Counted from the stretch's first letter, positions 53,467-62,448 are shown. The stretch: 64,000 bases of DNA from an uncultured Rhizobiaceae bacterium (GCA_951813045.1 CATOTF010000002.1:2108001-2172000), one strand, 5' to 3'. Program-made: numbers and translations. Notes: generated from the sequence alone by a model not told the origin.

Positions 53467-54063
53467 ATGTCCCAGGTCGAATTTCAGTCAGAATTTGAAT
53501 CAAACCGACGTTCTTATGGCCGTACTCCGGTCGCGTTGTTCGGTCGTTGCCTGCTGCCCAATCAACTGGAAATTCCCTGTCAGGCAACTGATATCTCTCC
53601 TGGAGATGTCGGCATCATTTCTGCGCATACCCCCTTGGCAGGTGAATCTATCATCCTTTACCTTGACCACGTTGGTCGGCTTGAAGGCCAATGTGCCCGT
53701 GTATTTCGAGGCGGTTTCGCCCTTACAATAGATTGTACGCCGCGGAAGCGGGAGAAATTGACTGCTCGCATTGAATGGCTGAAAGCGCACAAACAATTTC
53801 TGGCGGAAGATCAACGTCAGCACGATCGGATTGAACCGGAAAACCCGAATTCACAGATTCGCCTATCGGATGGTCGAAGCTATCCCATTAAAATCATTGA
53901 TATTTCCCTATCTGGCGCGGCGATTAAATGTGATGTAAAACCAGCGATTGGATCAAAGGTTTCATTGGCCGGCATGGAAGGTTCGGTGGTTCGCCATTTT
54001 ATTGGCGGGGTCGGCATCCAATTTGCCGGAATTGCCGACAGGAACGGTAATCTCGCCAACTAA
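53467..54063 (+). CDS. Protein with two PilZ domains
   Basis: With the ATG at 53467 the product has 198 residues. The first PilZ domain starts with NRRSYGRTPVALFGRCLL and QATDISPGDVGI, the second with RQHDRIEPENP and IKIIDISLSGAAIKC; the RxxxR and DxSxxG elements that bind cyclic di-GMP are partly kept (RRSYGR; DISLSGA). It is probably a cyclic di-GMP receptor. The start is uncertain since no good ribosome-binding site is seen at either in-frame start. Confidence 0.8.
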   Translation: MSQVEFQSEFESNRRSYGRTPVALFGRCLLPNQLEIPCQATDISPGDVGIISAHTPLAGESIILYLDHVGRLEGQCARVFRGGFALTIDCTPRKREKLTARIEWLKAHKQFLAEDQRQHDRIEPENPNSQIRLSDGRSYPIKIIDISLSGAAIKCDVKPAIGSKVSLAGMEGSVVRHFIGGVGIQFAGIADRNGNLAN

Positions 54064-54234
54064 GGGCGACGATCCAATTTATACCCATCCATTGTGGTTG
54101 CACCGCTCAAACGCACACTCCGTTACGCGCATCGCTCACGGGTAGGTTCCCGATAGTAAGTCCCACAAGCCATAAATGGCTGAATCGACTGCCAATCAAC
54201 TCATCTATATCAGTCCTCAACCAATTAGATAAAA

Positions 54235-54278
54235 TTTGAATCAAATTTGACTAAAACTAACATCGAATTTGAATCAAA
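54235..54278. promoter_or_regulatory. Three TTTGA-type sites in 11-bp phase upstream of a transglutaminase-like gene
   Basis: TTTGAATCAAA at 54235-54245 and 54268-54278 are perfect 11-bp dyads and TTTGACTAAAA at 54246-54256 is a near copy. Their starts are 0, 11 and 33 bp apart, so all lie on the same face of the helix. They sit about 90-130 bp upstream of the next gene in otherwise empty DNA (54064-54366) and look like a cooperative operator. Confidence 0.5.
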
Positions 54279-54366
54279 CAATAAGAAAATTCGTTTTAAA
54301 ACAGAGCGTTATTTCTAATCTGACATAAAATCGTCTGTGTCATCTTCTCCCAACGGACGGGAGAAT

Positions 54367-54972
54367 ATGAACATGACGAACATAAAAAACAAAATCATGG
54401 CAATGACCATGGCAGCCACAGGGATCTTCGCAGCCTCAACCATTGCGTATGCATCAGCGCATATGCAGACGGGTGGGAGAACATCACAGCCAATCGGCCA
54501 CGCTTATTTCTGCCAACAGTTGCCCCAGGAATGTGCTATTCGATCCAAGAAACCTGAAGCACCAGTTTTGACAAGAAAGCGCTGGGACGACCTGATCGAG
54601 ATCAACAGTTATTCCAACAATTCAATTCAGCCTGTTACTGATCAGGAGTTTTATGGCGTCGAAGAACATTGGACATACCCAAAGTCTTATGGCGATTGCG
54701 AAGACTACGTTCTTTTAAAGCGATATATGCTCATGCAACGGGGATGGCCAGAATCGAGCCTGCTTATCACCGTCGTCAAACAGCCAAACGGTGAAGGACA
54801 TGCGGTTCTCACTGTTCGCACAGATCGCGCTGATTACGTTCTCGATAATCTCGAAGCAACTGTAAAACAGTGGGACGACACACCGTACAAATATTTGAAA
54901 CGACAGTCTGTGAAACATACGGGCAAATGGACTTCAATCAGAGACCACCGCCGTAAGGTTGCGAGTTACTGA
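54367..54972 (+). CDS. Transglutaminase-like cysteine peptidase (BTLCP family)
   Basis: The ATG at 54367 follows GGGAGAAT and opens a signal peptide (IMAMTMAATGIFAASTIAYA). The 201-residue product has the bacterial transglutaminase-like pattern: PKSYGDCEDYVLLKR (catalytic Cys), PNGEGHAVLTVRTD (His) and YVLDNLEATV (Asp). In related bacteria such periplasmic enzymes process adhesins together with cyclic di-GMP signalling, which fits the PilZ gene just upstream; that link is inference here. Confidence 0.88.
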   Translation: MNMTNIKNKIMAMTMAATGIFAASTIAYASAHMQTGGRTSQPIGHAYFCQQLPQECAIRSKKPEAPVLTRKRWDDLIEINSYSNNSIQPVTDQEFYGVEEHWTYPKSYGDCEDYVLLKRYMLMQRGWPESSLLITVVKQPNGEGHAVLTVRTDRADYVLDNLEATVKQWDDTPYKYLKRQSVKHTGKWTSIRDHRRKVASY

Positions 54973-55002
54973 TACAAATCGACGGGTATCCGACGACACC
55001 AA

Positions 55003-55051
55003 TTGACCTGGTCGCGTCCCCACTTCCCCGTCCCCACCGAGGCCAGGTCAA
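55003..55051 (+). terminator. Hairpin after the transglutaminase-like gene
   Basis: TTGACCTGG at 55003 and CCAGGTCAA at 55043 form a 9-bp stem with a 31-base loop, directly before the stronger terminator at 55054. Confidence 0.45.
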
Positions 55052-55053
55052 CG

Positions 55054-55091
55054 GGAGCCGGTTTGCAACATGCAGACCGGCTCCATTTTTT
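55054..55091 (+). terminator. Rho-independent terminator
   Basis: GGAGCCGGT pairs with ACCGGCTCC (9 bp) around a 13-base loop and is followed by ATTTTTT. It ends the transglutaminase-like transcript just before the convergent carbonic anhydrase gene. Confidence 0.85.
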
Positions 55092-55095
55092 ACCG

Positions 55096-55635
55096 CTAGA
55101 TTAATTCCATTTGTGTACGGAAACGTTTGCTGTTGGCGACGTAATGTTCTGCAGCACCTTTGAGGCCTGCAATCACTCCATCATCCAGCTTTCTGACCAC
55201 CCTACACGGTGCACCCACGACCAAAGAGCCATCGGCAATTTCTTTACCTTCAGCGATCAATGCTCCAGCACCAATCAGGCAATTTTTGCCAATGATTGCA
55301 CCATTCATAATGATCGCCCCCATTCCGATCAGGGTATTATCGCCGATTGTGCAGCCGTGAATAATAGCCTTGTGGCCAATGGTGCAATTAGCCCCTACCG
55401 TCAACGGGAAACCCATGTCCGTATGCATCATGGTTAGTTCCTGCACGTTGCTGCCTTCACCAATGGTGATCATTTCGTTGTCCCCACGCAACACCGCGCC
55501 GAACCATATATTAGCATCAAGATGCAACTCAACTTTGCCAACCAATGTTGCGCACGGAGCAACCCAGCATTTATCATTGGGATTTGATTCCCCCGCTAGG
55601 TTCGGTGAATGGCCTTCAAGTTTGTAAATTGGCAT
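55096..55635 (-). CDS. Gamma-type carbonic anhydrase family protein
   Basis: The ATG at 55635 (MPIYKLEGHSP) gives 179 residues of left-handed beta-helix: NIWFGAVLRGDNEMITIGEG, MMHTDMGFPL, ANCTIGHKAIIHGCTIGDNT and NGAIIGKNCLIGAGA. The His of MMHTD and of IGHKAIIHG are the zinc ligands. These YrdA/PaaY-like proteins hydrate CO2 or hydrolyse thioesters; the specific role cannot be told. Confidence 0.92.
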   Translation of the reverse strand: MPIYKLEGHSPNLAGESNPNDKCWVAPCATLVGKVELHLDANIWFGAVLRGDNEMITIGEGSNVQELTMMHTDMGFPLTVGANCTIGHKAIIHGCTIGDNTLIGMGAIIMNGAIIGKNCLIGAGALIAEGKEIADGSLVVGAPCRVVRKLDDGVIAGLKGAAEHYVANSKRFRTQMELI

Positions 55636-55726
55636 GGGCGGTTCTTCCCCTATCATTGGAACGGGTTAGATACCGCTGGTACTGACGCTTGACAAGCAAC
55701 CACCATTTGGGCGTTGAGTATTATTC

Positions 55727-56074
55727 ATGAAACACAACCCGTCTGTTCCAAACACGCATACCTCCAAACGCATCTCGGTGAGCGTAGCGATTATTCTTAC
55801 CCTTATCGTTTCCATTGTGTTGGTTGCAGCAGGCACAATTTGGGTAAAATCTCAATTTGGCAAAAGCGGATTTACTGAAAATACAACCCGCAAACAATTT
55901 GTAATCGGTAATGACGTATTAAACATTCCGCTAAATTTAACACGCTTCCCCCACCAAAGAGACAATTCGGTTCAGGACAAAATCGACATTGCCTTGCATT
56001 GGCCTGACGGTGAGGGATATTCGGCCGAGAATTCTGCATCCTTCAATGATGTATCCGGGATTGCCGACATCATC
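55727..56074 (+). pseudogene. Membrane-anchored hypothetical protein, 5' part split by IS21 element
   Basis: The first 116 codons encode a single membrane anchor (VSVAIILTLIVSIVLVAAG) and a periplasmic part ending NDVSGIADII. The frame is cut by the insertion sequence after ATCATC at 56069-56074, and the remaining codons up to 56122 come from the element. The other half lies at 58549-58905. Joined, they give about 234 residues of a conserved alphaproteobacterial protein of unknown function, as far as I recall. Confidence 0.8.
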
Positions 56075-56183
56075 TGTGAATCCCGGAGACAAAATGACCA
56101 CAGAAATGGTTGGGTAATCTGACCGTCGCGGAGTAAAATTCCGCACTCTGACACCTTGTGCTTGTGAGTATTAGGTGGGGAAG

Positions 56184-57683
56184 ATGTATTCTGTGGATTT
56201 GTATAGTCGGGTGCGTCGAGCGTGCCATGTGGATGGGAAGAACAATAGCGAGGTGGCCCGTTTGTTCGGGATTGATCGCAAAACCGTGGCGAAGATCCTG
56301 AAGCACTCGGTTCCGCCCGGTTATCAAAGAACGACCGCGCCTGTTCGCCCGAAGTTGGATCCGTTTGTTGGGATAATTGATCAGATCCTGAAAGACGACA
56401 AAAAGGTCATCAAAAAGCAACGGCACACAGCCAAGCGTATTCATGCGCGGTTACGGGATGAGCACGGGTTCACTGGCGGGATCACCATTGTCACTGATTA
56501 TGTGCGTGAGAAGCAAAGACGAACCCAGGAGGTGTTTGTTCCTCTGGTTCACGCGCCCGGCCATGCTCAGGTCGATTTTGGTGAGACGTTCGGCGTGATC
56601 GACGGTGTCGAACGCAAGCTGCATTACATCGCTATATCGTTGCCGCATTCGGATGCGTTCTTCATGAAGGCGTATCCGGCGGAAACAACAGAAGCCTTCT
56701 GTGACGGTCACAATGCTGCGTTTGCTTTCTTCGGCGGTGTGCCGTTGTCGATGCTCTACGACAACACCGTGATTGCAGTTGCAAAGATCCTGGGCGGTGG
56801 CAAACGGATACGCACGAGAACTTTCTCAGAGCTACAATCGCACTATCTGTTTGAGGATAAGTTTGGTCGCCCTGGCAAAGGCAATGATAAAGGGAATGTC
56901 GAAGGCGTCATTGGTTACGGTCGCAGGAACTTTCTCATCCCAGCCCCACGGTTCGACAGCTTTGATGCCTTGAACGCCTGGTTGGAAGAATGCTGCCTGA
57001 AGCGTCAGGATGATGTTGTTCGCGGACATGGTGAGAGTATTGGTGAACGATTGCTGAGAGACCTGGACGCGCTGATGGCATTGCCCCCAACGCCATACGA
57101 CGCGTGTGAAAAGTTTAGCACGCGGGCAACGTCAATCTCGATGATCCGCTACCGCAATAATGATTACTCCGTTCCTGTCGCCTTTGCCCATCATGAGGTT
57201 CAGGTTCGCGGTTACATCCATGAGGTTGTGATTGGCAGTGGAACCGAGATTATTGCCCGCCATCGTCGGTCTTATGAGAAGGCAGACATGATCTTCGACC
57301 CGCTTCACTATCTGCCCTTGCTGGAACAAAAGGTAGGTGCTCTCGATCAGGCGGCACCATTGCAAGGCTGGGGTTTACCCGATGCATTTGCGATCCTTCA
57401 TCGTTTATTAGAAGCCCGCATGGGTAAGGCGGGAAAACGCGAGTATGTTCAGATCCTGCGTCTGCTGGAAACTTTTGAGCTGGAGCACGTTCACGCCGCA
57501 ATCCAACAAGCTTTGGATCTGGGTGCCATTGGCTATGATGCGATCAAGCACCTTATTCTGTGCCGGATCGAGCGGCGACCGCCCAGGCTTGATCTCGACA
57601 TCTACCCCTATTTGCCCAAAGCGGTGGTCGAGACGACAAAACCTGCCAGCTATGCCGTGCTGTTGTCGGAGGCGGCAGCATGA
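56184..57683 (+). CDS. istA: IS21-family transposase IstA
   Basis: The ATG at 56184 with AGGTGGGG ahead is preferred to GTG at 56175; the product has 499 residues. An HTH head (SEVARLFGIDRKTVAKIL) precedes the DDE domain with HAQVDFGETFGVIDG (Asp), SMLYDNTVIA (Asp) and KGNVEGVIGYGRRNF (Glu). All catalytic positions are present. IstA cuts and joins the element ends. It overlaps istB by 4 bp. Confidence 0.95.
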   Translation: MYSVDLYSRVRRACHVDGKNNSEVARLFGIDRKTVAKILKHSVPPGYQRTTAPVRPKLDPFVGIIDQILKDDKKVIKKQRHTAKRIHARLRDEHGFTGGITIVTDYVREKQRRTQEVFVPLVHAPGHAQVDFGETFGVIDGVERKLHYIAISLPHSDAFFMKAYPAETTEAFCDGHNAAFAFFGGVPLSMLYDNTVIAVAKILGGGKRIRTRTFSELQSHYLFEDKFGRPGKGNDKGNVEGVIGYGRRNFLIPAPRFDSFDALNAWLEECCLKRQDDVVRGHGESIGERLLRDLDALMALPPTPYDACEKFSTRATSISMIRYRNNDYSVPVAFAHHEVQVRGYIHEVVIGSGTEIIARHRRSYEKADMIFDPLHYLPLLEQKVGALDQAAPLQGWGLPDAFAILHRLLEARMGKAGKREYVQILRLLETFELEHVHAAIQQALDLGAIGYDAIKHLILCRIERRPPRLDLDIYPYLPKAVVETTKPASYAVLLSEAAA

Positions 57684-58456
57684 ACGACACTGTTACCGAT
57701 ACACCGCAAGTTCTACTCAAACATCATCTGACCAAACTTCGGCTGCCAACCTTCCAGAGTGAATATACCAAACAGGCCCAACAATGTGCCGCTGAGAATA
57801 AGGATCATGTCCAATATCTCCTGCGGTTATGTGAGTTGGAGCTGATTGAACGTGAGCGCCGAATGGTGGAGCGACGCATCAAAGCTGCGAAGTTCCCGGC
57901 AACCAAGAGCCTCGACAGCTTTGACTTCAAAACGATCCCGTCAGTGAACAAGGTGCTCGTGATGGAACTGGCCCGTTGCGAGTACGCTGCGAAACGCCAA
58001 AACATCATCGCGTTAGGACCAAGTGGAACCGGCAAAACCCATGTTGCCCTCGGCCTTGGACTGGCTGCCTGCCAAAAGGGGATGAAAGTCCGCTTCACCA
58101 CGGCTGCTGCACTGGTTCATGAGATGATCGAGGCCGTTGATGAACGTCGCTTGCAACGGCATCAAAAACAACTGGCAGCTCAAGACCTGCTGATCATTGA
58201 CGAACTGGGCTTCGTCCCTCTCTCCAAAACCGGGGCGGAGTTGCTGTTCGAAGTAATCAGCCAACGGTATGAACGCGGTTCCATCATCATCACATCCAAT
58301 CTACCATTCGACGAATGGACAGAGGTCTTCGGATCAGAACGCCTAACGGGCGCAATACTCGACCGGCTGACACACCACGTCCACATCCTGGAGATGAATG
58401 GTGAAAGCTACAGGTTGCACCAGAGCCGAAAACAAAAATCTGTTCAAATCAACTGA
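57680..58456 (+). CDS. istB: IS21-family ATP-binding helper protein IstB
   Basis: The 258-residue AAA+ protein has Walker A in LGPSGTGKTHVALGLGLA, Walker B in LLIIDELGFVPLSKTGA and a sensor stretch SIIITSNLPFDEW. It assists IstA in target choice. It is translated from ATGA overlapping the istA stop and looks intact. Confidence 0.95.
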   Translation: MNDTVTDTPQVLLKHHLTKLRLPTFQSEYTKQAQQCAAENKDHVQYLLRLCELELIERERRMVERRIKAAKFPATKSLDSFDFKTIPSVNKVLVMELARCEYAAKRQNIIALGPSGTGKTHVALGLGLAACQKGMKVRFTTAAALVHEMIEAVDERRLQRHQKQLAAQDLLIIDELGFVPLSKTGAELLFEVISQRYERGSIIITSNLPFDEWTEVFGSERLTGAILDRLTHHVHILEMNGESYRLHQSRKQKSVQIN

Positions 58457-58548
58457 CACTAAACCAGATCAAAAACACAAACGTCCCAAAATCTGGCCAA
58501 TTTTACTCCGGGATCAAGACCCATTTTAGGCTGGGATTGACAATCATC

Positions 58549-58905
58549 TTTATCTCCTTAAGCAAACAAGAGTTGCGGCTCGACATGTCTCAACGTCTGG
58601 AACCGATCTATTCGAAACTCTTTGAAGGATCCCCACAAACCGGACCTGCTGATCTGATTTTTCAAGGGTTAAAACCCGGGGCAGGATATGACGGCGAAAG
58701 ATTGGCGATTTTCAGTAGCGGTGTTTACGCGTGGGTCGCACGCTGCCAAATCGAACGTGCGGGCGTCCATACAACATGTTTGCGCGACATTAACCTGGGT
58801 GCATCACTAAGCGTGCGTGTACGATTTTCTACAAATCACCTGCCTCGATGGCGGCGAATAGAGAACCTTGTCATTAACACGCTCGAAAATTTATTGACCA
58901 ATTAA
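58549..58905 (+). pseudogene. Membrane-anchored hypothetical protein, 3' part split by IS21 element
   Basis: After the second ATCATC the frame continues FISLSKQELRLDMSQRLEP, then YSKLFEGSPQTGPADLIFQG and ends with a helix RRIENLVINTLENLL. It is in the same phase as the 5' part at 55727-56074. An in-frame TTG at 58537 inside the element end could start a truncated product lacking the membrane anchor. Confidence 0.8.
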
Positions 58906-58909
58906 CAGA

Positions 58910-59317
58910 TTAGTCTTCCATATCCAGGTCGATATCAAGGATGGCCATGTTGAAGACCTGCATGCCGTCCGAATTGCCATCATCATCGTAGAGAACACCC
59001 AGAAACTCGCCACTTTTATAAATTTCAGTGGAATCAGTTTTATTGGCCCGTTTACGCACCTCAATTGAGGCCGAGTTGAACACCACCTTCATGTGCTCGC
59101 ACAACTCGTCATACGGCTGATCTGGAATTTCCTTGCTGAAATTATACGACAGTTCGCCTTCATCCTCGTCACGCTCAAGTCTGGCAAAAAACTCCTGACC
59201 GATCGCAACCAGCGCTTGATCATCTTCTTCAGGGTGTTCCAGAACTAAAAGCTCACTGGTACTGAACACCTTGCATAGATAGACAGTCAGACTGTCAATT
59301 TCAGACTGTTTCAACAT
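58910..59317 (-). CDS. DUF3126-type protein with tandem domain
   Basis: The ATG at 59317 (MLKQSEIDSLTVYLCKVF) follows GGAGATTTAT on the minus strand; 135 residues. The C-terminal half has the DUF3126 pattern, DSTEIYKSGEFLGVLYDDDG and FNMAILDIDLDMED. The N-terminal half looks like a second, diverged copy (QALVAIGQEFFARLERDEDE then GELSYNF). Usual members have about 70 residues. Function is unknown. It lies between the disrupted gene and cysE. Confidence 0.75.
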   Translation of the reverse strand: MLKQSEIDSLTVYLCKVFSTSELLVLEHPEEDDQALVAIGQEFFARLERDEDEGELSYNFSKEIPDQPYDELCEHMKVVFNSASIEVRKRANKTDSTEIYKSGEFLGVLYDDDGNSDGMQVFNMAILDIDLDMED

Positions 59318-59397
59318 ATAAATCTCCGCGCAGACCAACAGGAATCATTTTAAAGACGCCTATAGCATAGCCCCGCACATTGGAATTGGTTTTCGAT

Positions 59398-60240
59398 CTA
59401 TATTTCTTTTTCATCGGCTAAAATTTGGTCCATCGTACGTGATGGCTGCGAACACCCGGCAACACCGACAACCCTGGCAGGAACACCTGCAACGGTTGAT
59501 TTAGGCGGAACCGGTTTTACAACCAGCGCGCCCGCGGCAACCCGCGAGCATTCACCAACCTCTATGTTGCCAAGAACAATGGCACCAGCGCCTACCAGAA
59601 CACCGTTGCTCACTTTTGGGTGCCGATCGCTACCTTCTTTACCGGTTCCGCCAAGAGTTACCCCCTGCAAGATGGATACATCGTCCCCAACCACTGCGGT
59701 CGCACCCACAACGATGCCGGTTGCGTGGTCAATAAAAATTCCTTGCCCGAACTTTGCTTCGGGATTGATATCAGTCTGGAAAACCTGGCTGGAGCGGCTT
59801 TGAAGATAAAGCGCAAAATCTCTCCTGCCCTGATGCCAAGCCCAATGGGCAAGCCTGTGGGTCTGCAAGGCATGAAATCCCTTGAAATACAATATGGGTT
59901 CAACAAACCGAGTGCAGGCAGGATCCCTGTCATAAACGGCGGCTATATCAACCCGGACAACCTTGGACCATTCTGGCCAATCTTGCTGCATCTCATTGAA
60001 GACACCACGAATCATTTCCGCAGAAAATTCCGGCTGATGTAAACGCTGGCAAATACGTTGAATTATCGCATCTTCAAGCGATTTCTGGTTGAGAATGTTA
60101 CCGTAAACGAAGCCACACATTGCCGGATCGGTGGCTGCAATTTTTTCCGCTTCGTCACGTACCGCCAACCAGACCGGGTCCAGGTGGGCAATTTCTACAC
60201 TTTCGGTTGTAGAGAAGTCCGTAGGTGTGATGTTTCCCAT
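59398..60240 (-). CDS. cysE: Serine O-acetyltransferase
   Basis: The 280-residue protein has an N-terminal helical domain (DPAMCGFVYGNILNQKSLED) and a hexapeptide beta-helix: FGQGIFIDHATGIVVGATAV, VSILQGVTLGGTGKEGSDRH and GAIVLGNIEVGECSRVAAGA. It acetylates serine for cysteine synthesis in the cytoplasm. The stop is 70 bp from the DUF3126-type gene, which precedes it in opposite sense of nothing else. Confidence 0.95.
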   Translation of the reverse strand: MGNITPTDFSTTESVEIAHLDPVWLAVRDEAEKIAATDPAMCGFVYGNILNQKSLEDAIIQRICQRLHQPEFSAEMIRGVFNEMQQDWPEWSKVVRVDIAAVYDRDPACTRFVEPILYFKGFHALQTHRLAHWAWHQGRRDFALYLQSRSSQVFQTDINPEAKFGQGIFIDHATGIVVGATAVVGDDVSILQGVTLGGTGKEGSDRHPKVSNGVLVGAGAIVLGNIEVGECSRVAAGALVVKPVPPKSTVAGVPARVVGVAGCSQPSRTMDQILADEKEI

Positions 60241-60332
60241 GGCACTGTTCCTTACAAAACGTATGTTGCTTGAAGACTATACATAGGTCATGCATTTGTC
60301 AGCTTAAAGAAAAAAATGACGGCGCCAACACG

Positions 60333-61103
60333 ATGACCCAATCGATGATCAAAGTTTTGATGAATGGCGCGGTTGGCCGACTCATTTTTTCAAACCCGCA
60401 AAAACACAACGCCCTTACTCAAAACGCCTGGCAATCCATAAGCAAAGATGTGGGGCACCTTTTGAATGAAGGCGCTCGTGTGATTATTGTGAGCGGCGAT
60501 GGCAAAAGCTTTTGTGCCGGCGCTGATATTTCAGAATTCGACGTTGTTCGTAAAAACGCGCAAACCGCTCGTGTCTACGAACAGAGCAATATCGACGCGT
60601 TCGCGGCCATCCGCTCAGCGCCCGTCCCTACCCTGGCAATGATAAGGGGCAATTGTCTTGGCGGCGGTTTTGGTCTTGCAGCCGCATGCGATTTACGACT
60701 GGCAGATACAAGCGCAAAATTCAGCGTGCCTGCAGCCCGACTGGGTCTGGGTTATCCTGTGGATGCGATGGCAGATATCGTGCACAGCATCGGTGTCCAA
60801 AATACCAAAAAGTTATTGTTTTCTGTCGATCGATTGAGCGCCGAACAAATGACAGATCTCGGTTTTATTCTGGAGGTCTACAGCCCCGAAGAACTGGATA
60901 CTCAGGTTATGATGTTAGCCAATCAAATTGCTAACCTCGCGCCCCTCACCCACCAGGCGACGAAAGCAGCAATTGCGGCTATTTTCGATGGAACCCGTGA
61001 TATTGCAGCACAGCTCAGCGACGAAACCTTCACGAGCAATGATTATCTCGAAGGGCGGACCGCTTTCCGGGAAAAACGTACGGCCAGGTTCAAAGGCAAC
61101 TGA
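60333..61103 (+). CDS. Enoyl-CoA hydratase/isomerase-fold protein without the catalytic Glu pair
   Basis: The ATG at 60333 (MTQSMIKVLMNGAVGRLIFS) gives 256 residues of crotonase fold with IVSGDGKSFCAGADISEFDV (oxyanion loop) and GNCLGGGFGLAAACDLRLAD. In enoyl-CoA hydratases two Glu act, one in GGGxE and one in the following xPE; here both are replaced (GGGFG; SVPAARLGLG). It is probably an isomerase, hydrolase or other crotonase-type enzyme. The cupin gene follows 54 bp on. Confidence 0.82.
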   Translation: MTQSMIKVLMNGAVGRLIFSNPQKHNALTQNAWQSISKDVGHLLNEGARVIIVSGDGKSFCAGADISEFDVVRKNAQTARVYEQSNIDAFAAIRSAPVPTLAMIRGNCLGGGFGLAAACDLRLADTSAKFSVPAARLGLGYPVDAMADIVHSIGVQNTKKLLFSVDRLSAEQMTDLGFILEVYSPEELDTQVMMLANQIANLAPLTHQATKAAIAAIFDGTRDIAAQLSDETFTSNDYLEGRTAFREKRTARFKGN

Positions 61104-61157
61104 ACCAATTGTTTAATGTCAAATCTGAACAACCAGACCAACGCACGGGGAAATTAA

Positions 61158-61514
61158 ATGCTTCCAATAAACCTCGCAGATAAATTGGCCAAATTCTCGA
61201 CCCATTGGGATCCACACGTGGTGGCTGATTACAACGAAAACGAGATTATGGTCGTTAAATTTCAGGGCGAATTTCCATTCCATCAACACGAAAATACCGA
61301 TGATTTTTTCTATGTATTGGAAGGCGAAATGATTATGGACATAGAAGGCCAACCGTCCCAGACAGTTACCACGGGAGAATTATTTGTCGTTCCAAAAGGA
61401 GTTGTTCATCGACCTCGCGCTGAAAATGAAGTCAAAGTTCTTTTAATCGAACCGAGGGGCGAGCCCAATTCCGGGGATGCACAAAGGCAACCTGCGCCAA
61501 AGCCTCGCATTTAG
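61158..61514 (+). CDS. Cupin-domain protein
   Basis: The 118-residue product is a single cupin: FPFHQHENTDDFFYVLEGEM carries the first metal-binding motif (two His and Glu), and FVVPKGVVHRPRAENEV the second (His). It is a small beta-barrel, possibly a dioxygenase or isomerase or a sensor. It shares a strand with the crotonase-fold gene and may be in the same transcript. Confidence 0.85.
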   Translation: MLPINLADKLAKFSTHWDPHVVADYNENEIMVVKFQGEFPFHQHENTDDFFYVLEGEMIMDIEGQPSQTVTTGELFVVPKGVVHRPRAENEVKVLLIEPRGEPNSGDAQRQPAPKPRI

Positions 61515-61521
61515 GATGGGG

Positions 61522-62448
61522 CTAAACCAGATTTTCTCTCTTCAGAAATCCCAGAACAGCGTCTGAAAATATATCGTTTTCATCACCCGCCACCATGTGA
61601 CCTGCGTCGCTCACGTCAACATAGTGAGCTGACGGCACAAGTTCGAGAAACTCGTCGGCAGCTTCTTGTGTGACCAGTTCGGATTTTCCACCTCGAACGA
61701 GAAGCGTAGGCATATTGAGGCTAGCTGCAGCTTCGAGCAGAAAATCATGCGGTGAAATGCCATCAGGTGCAAAACTGTTCAAAACTCCATTTTTGCCATC
61801 AACGAACGCGGGATCCCAATGCCAATACCAGCGTCCATCATCTCGCTGCCTCAGATTCTTTCTAAGACCGTTTTGGGATTTTGGACGTTTACGGCCAGGC
61901 AAATAAGCTGCAACGACATCTGCAGCTTCCTCGACCGTTGCAAACCCCTTGCGCATATCTTTCGCCATAAAACCCATGATCTTATCAACACCTGAACTCG
62001 CCATACGAGGAGTGATATCAACGAGTATCAGCGCGGAAAACAATTGGCCAATTCCACTTACCTGATGTTTAAAATGAGCCAGCATCGCTGAAATACCACC
62101 CATGGAAGCACCGATTAAAATTGGCGCATGACCACCATTCGCTGTCGCAATCTGCTGTTGAAGAGCTAAAAGATCATCCCTGAAATAGTCAAATGTATAG
62201 CGACCGCTTAGGACCCATTCACTATCCCCATGCCCACGCGCATCAATCGTATAAGAACTGATACCCATTTGGGATATCTGCATCGCGGCGTCATGCCAGG
62301 AGTGTCTCGTCTGCCCTCCCCCATGCATGAAAACAACCGCAGGCCCTGAACCTACCGTGGAGCTCTCCCCACGATAGTGAGAGCCGACGAGCTGGTTACT
62401 TTCACAACCGACAAAGTGCACTTCCTTGAAACTGGATTGCAGCATCAT
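61522..62448 (-). CDS. Alpha/beta hydrolase (second of a tandem pair)
   Basis: The 308-residue protein has VVFMHGGGQTRHSWHDAA (oxyanion strand), SYTIDARGHGDSEW, PILIGASMGGISAML (Ser nucleophile) and the C-terminal VDVSDAGHMVAGDEND (His). It is a cytoplasmic alpha/beta hydrolase, of esterase or C-C hydrolase kind. It starts overlapping the stop of the next hydrolase gene on the same strand by 4 bp, so they are made together. Confidence 0.88.
   Translation of the reverse strand: MMLQSSFKEVHFVGCESNQLVGSHYRGESSTVGSGPAVVFMHGGGQTRHSWHDAAMQISQMGISSYTIDARGHGDSEWVLSGRYTFDYFRDDLLALQQQIATANGGHAPILIGASMGGISAMLAHFKHQVSGIGQLFSALILVDITPRMASSGVDKIMGFMAKDMRKGFATVEEAADVVAAYLPGRKRPKSQNGLRKNLRQRDDGRWYWHWDPAFVDGKNGVLNSFAPDGISPHDFLLEAAASLNMPTLLVRGGKSELVTQEAADEFLELVPSAHYVDVSDAGHMVAGDENDIFSDAVLGFLKRENLV

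Larger units (their letters stand above)
56075..58542 (+). mobile_element. Complete IS21-family insertion sequence with 6-bp target duplication
   Basis: The 2468-bp element has ends TGTGAATCCCGG at 56075 and, on the other strand from 58542, TGTCAATCCCAG, each followed within 15 bases by AAAATG. A second inner repeat, GATCCCGGAGTAAAAT-like, lies near the right end. It contains istA and istB. ATCATC is duplicated at 56069-56074 and 58543-58548, so the insertion is well preserved and fairly recent. Confidence 0.95.
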
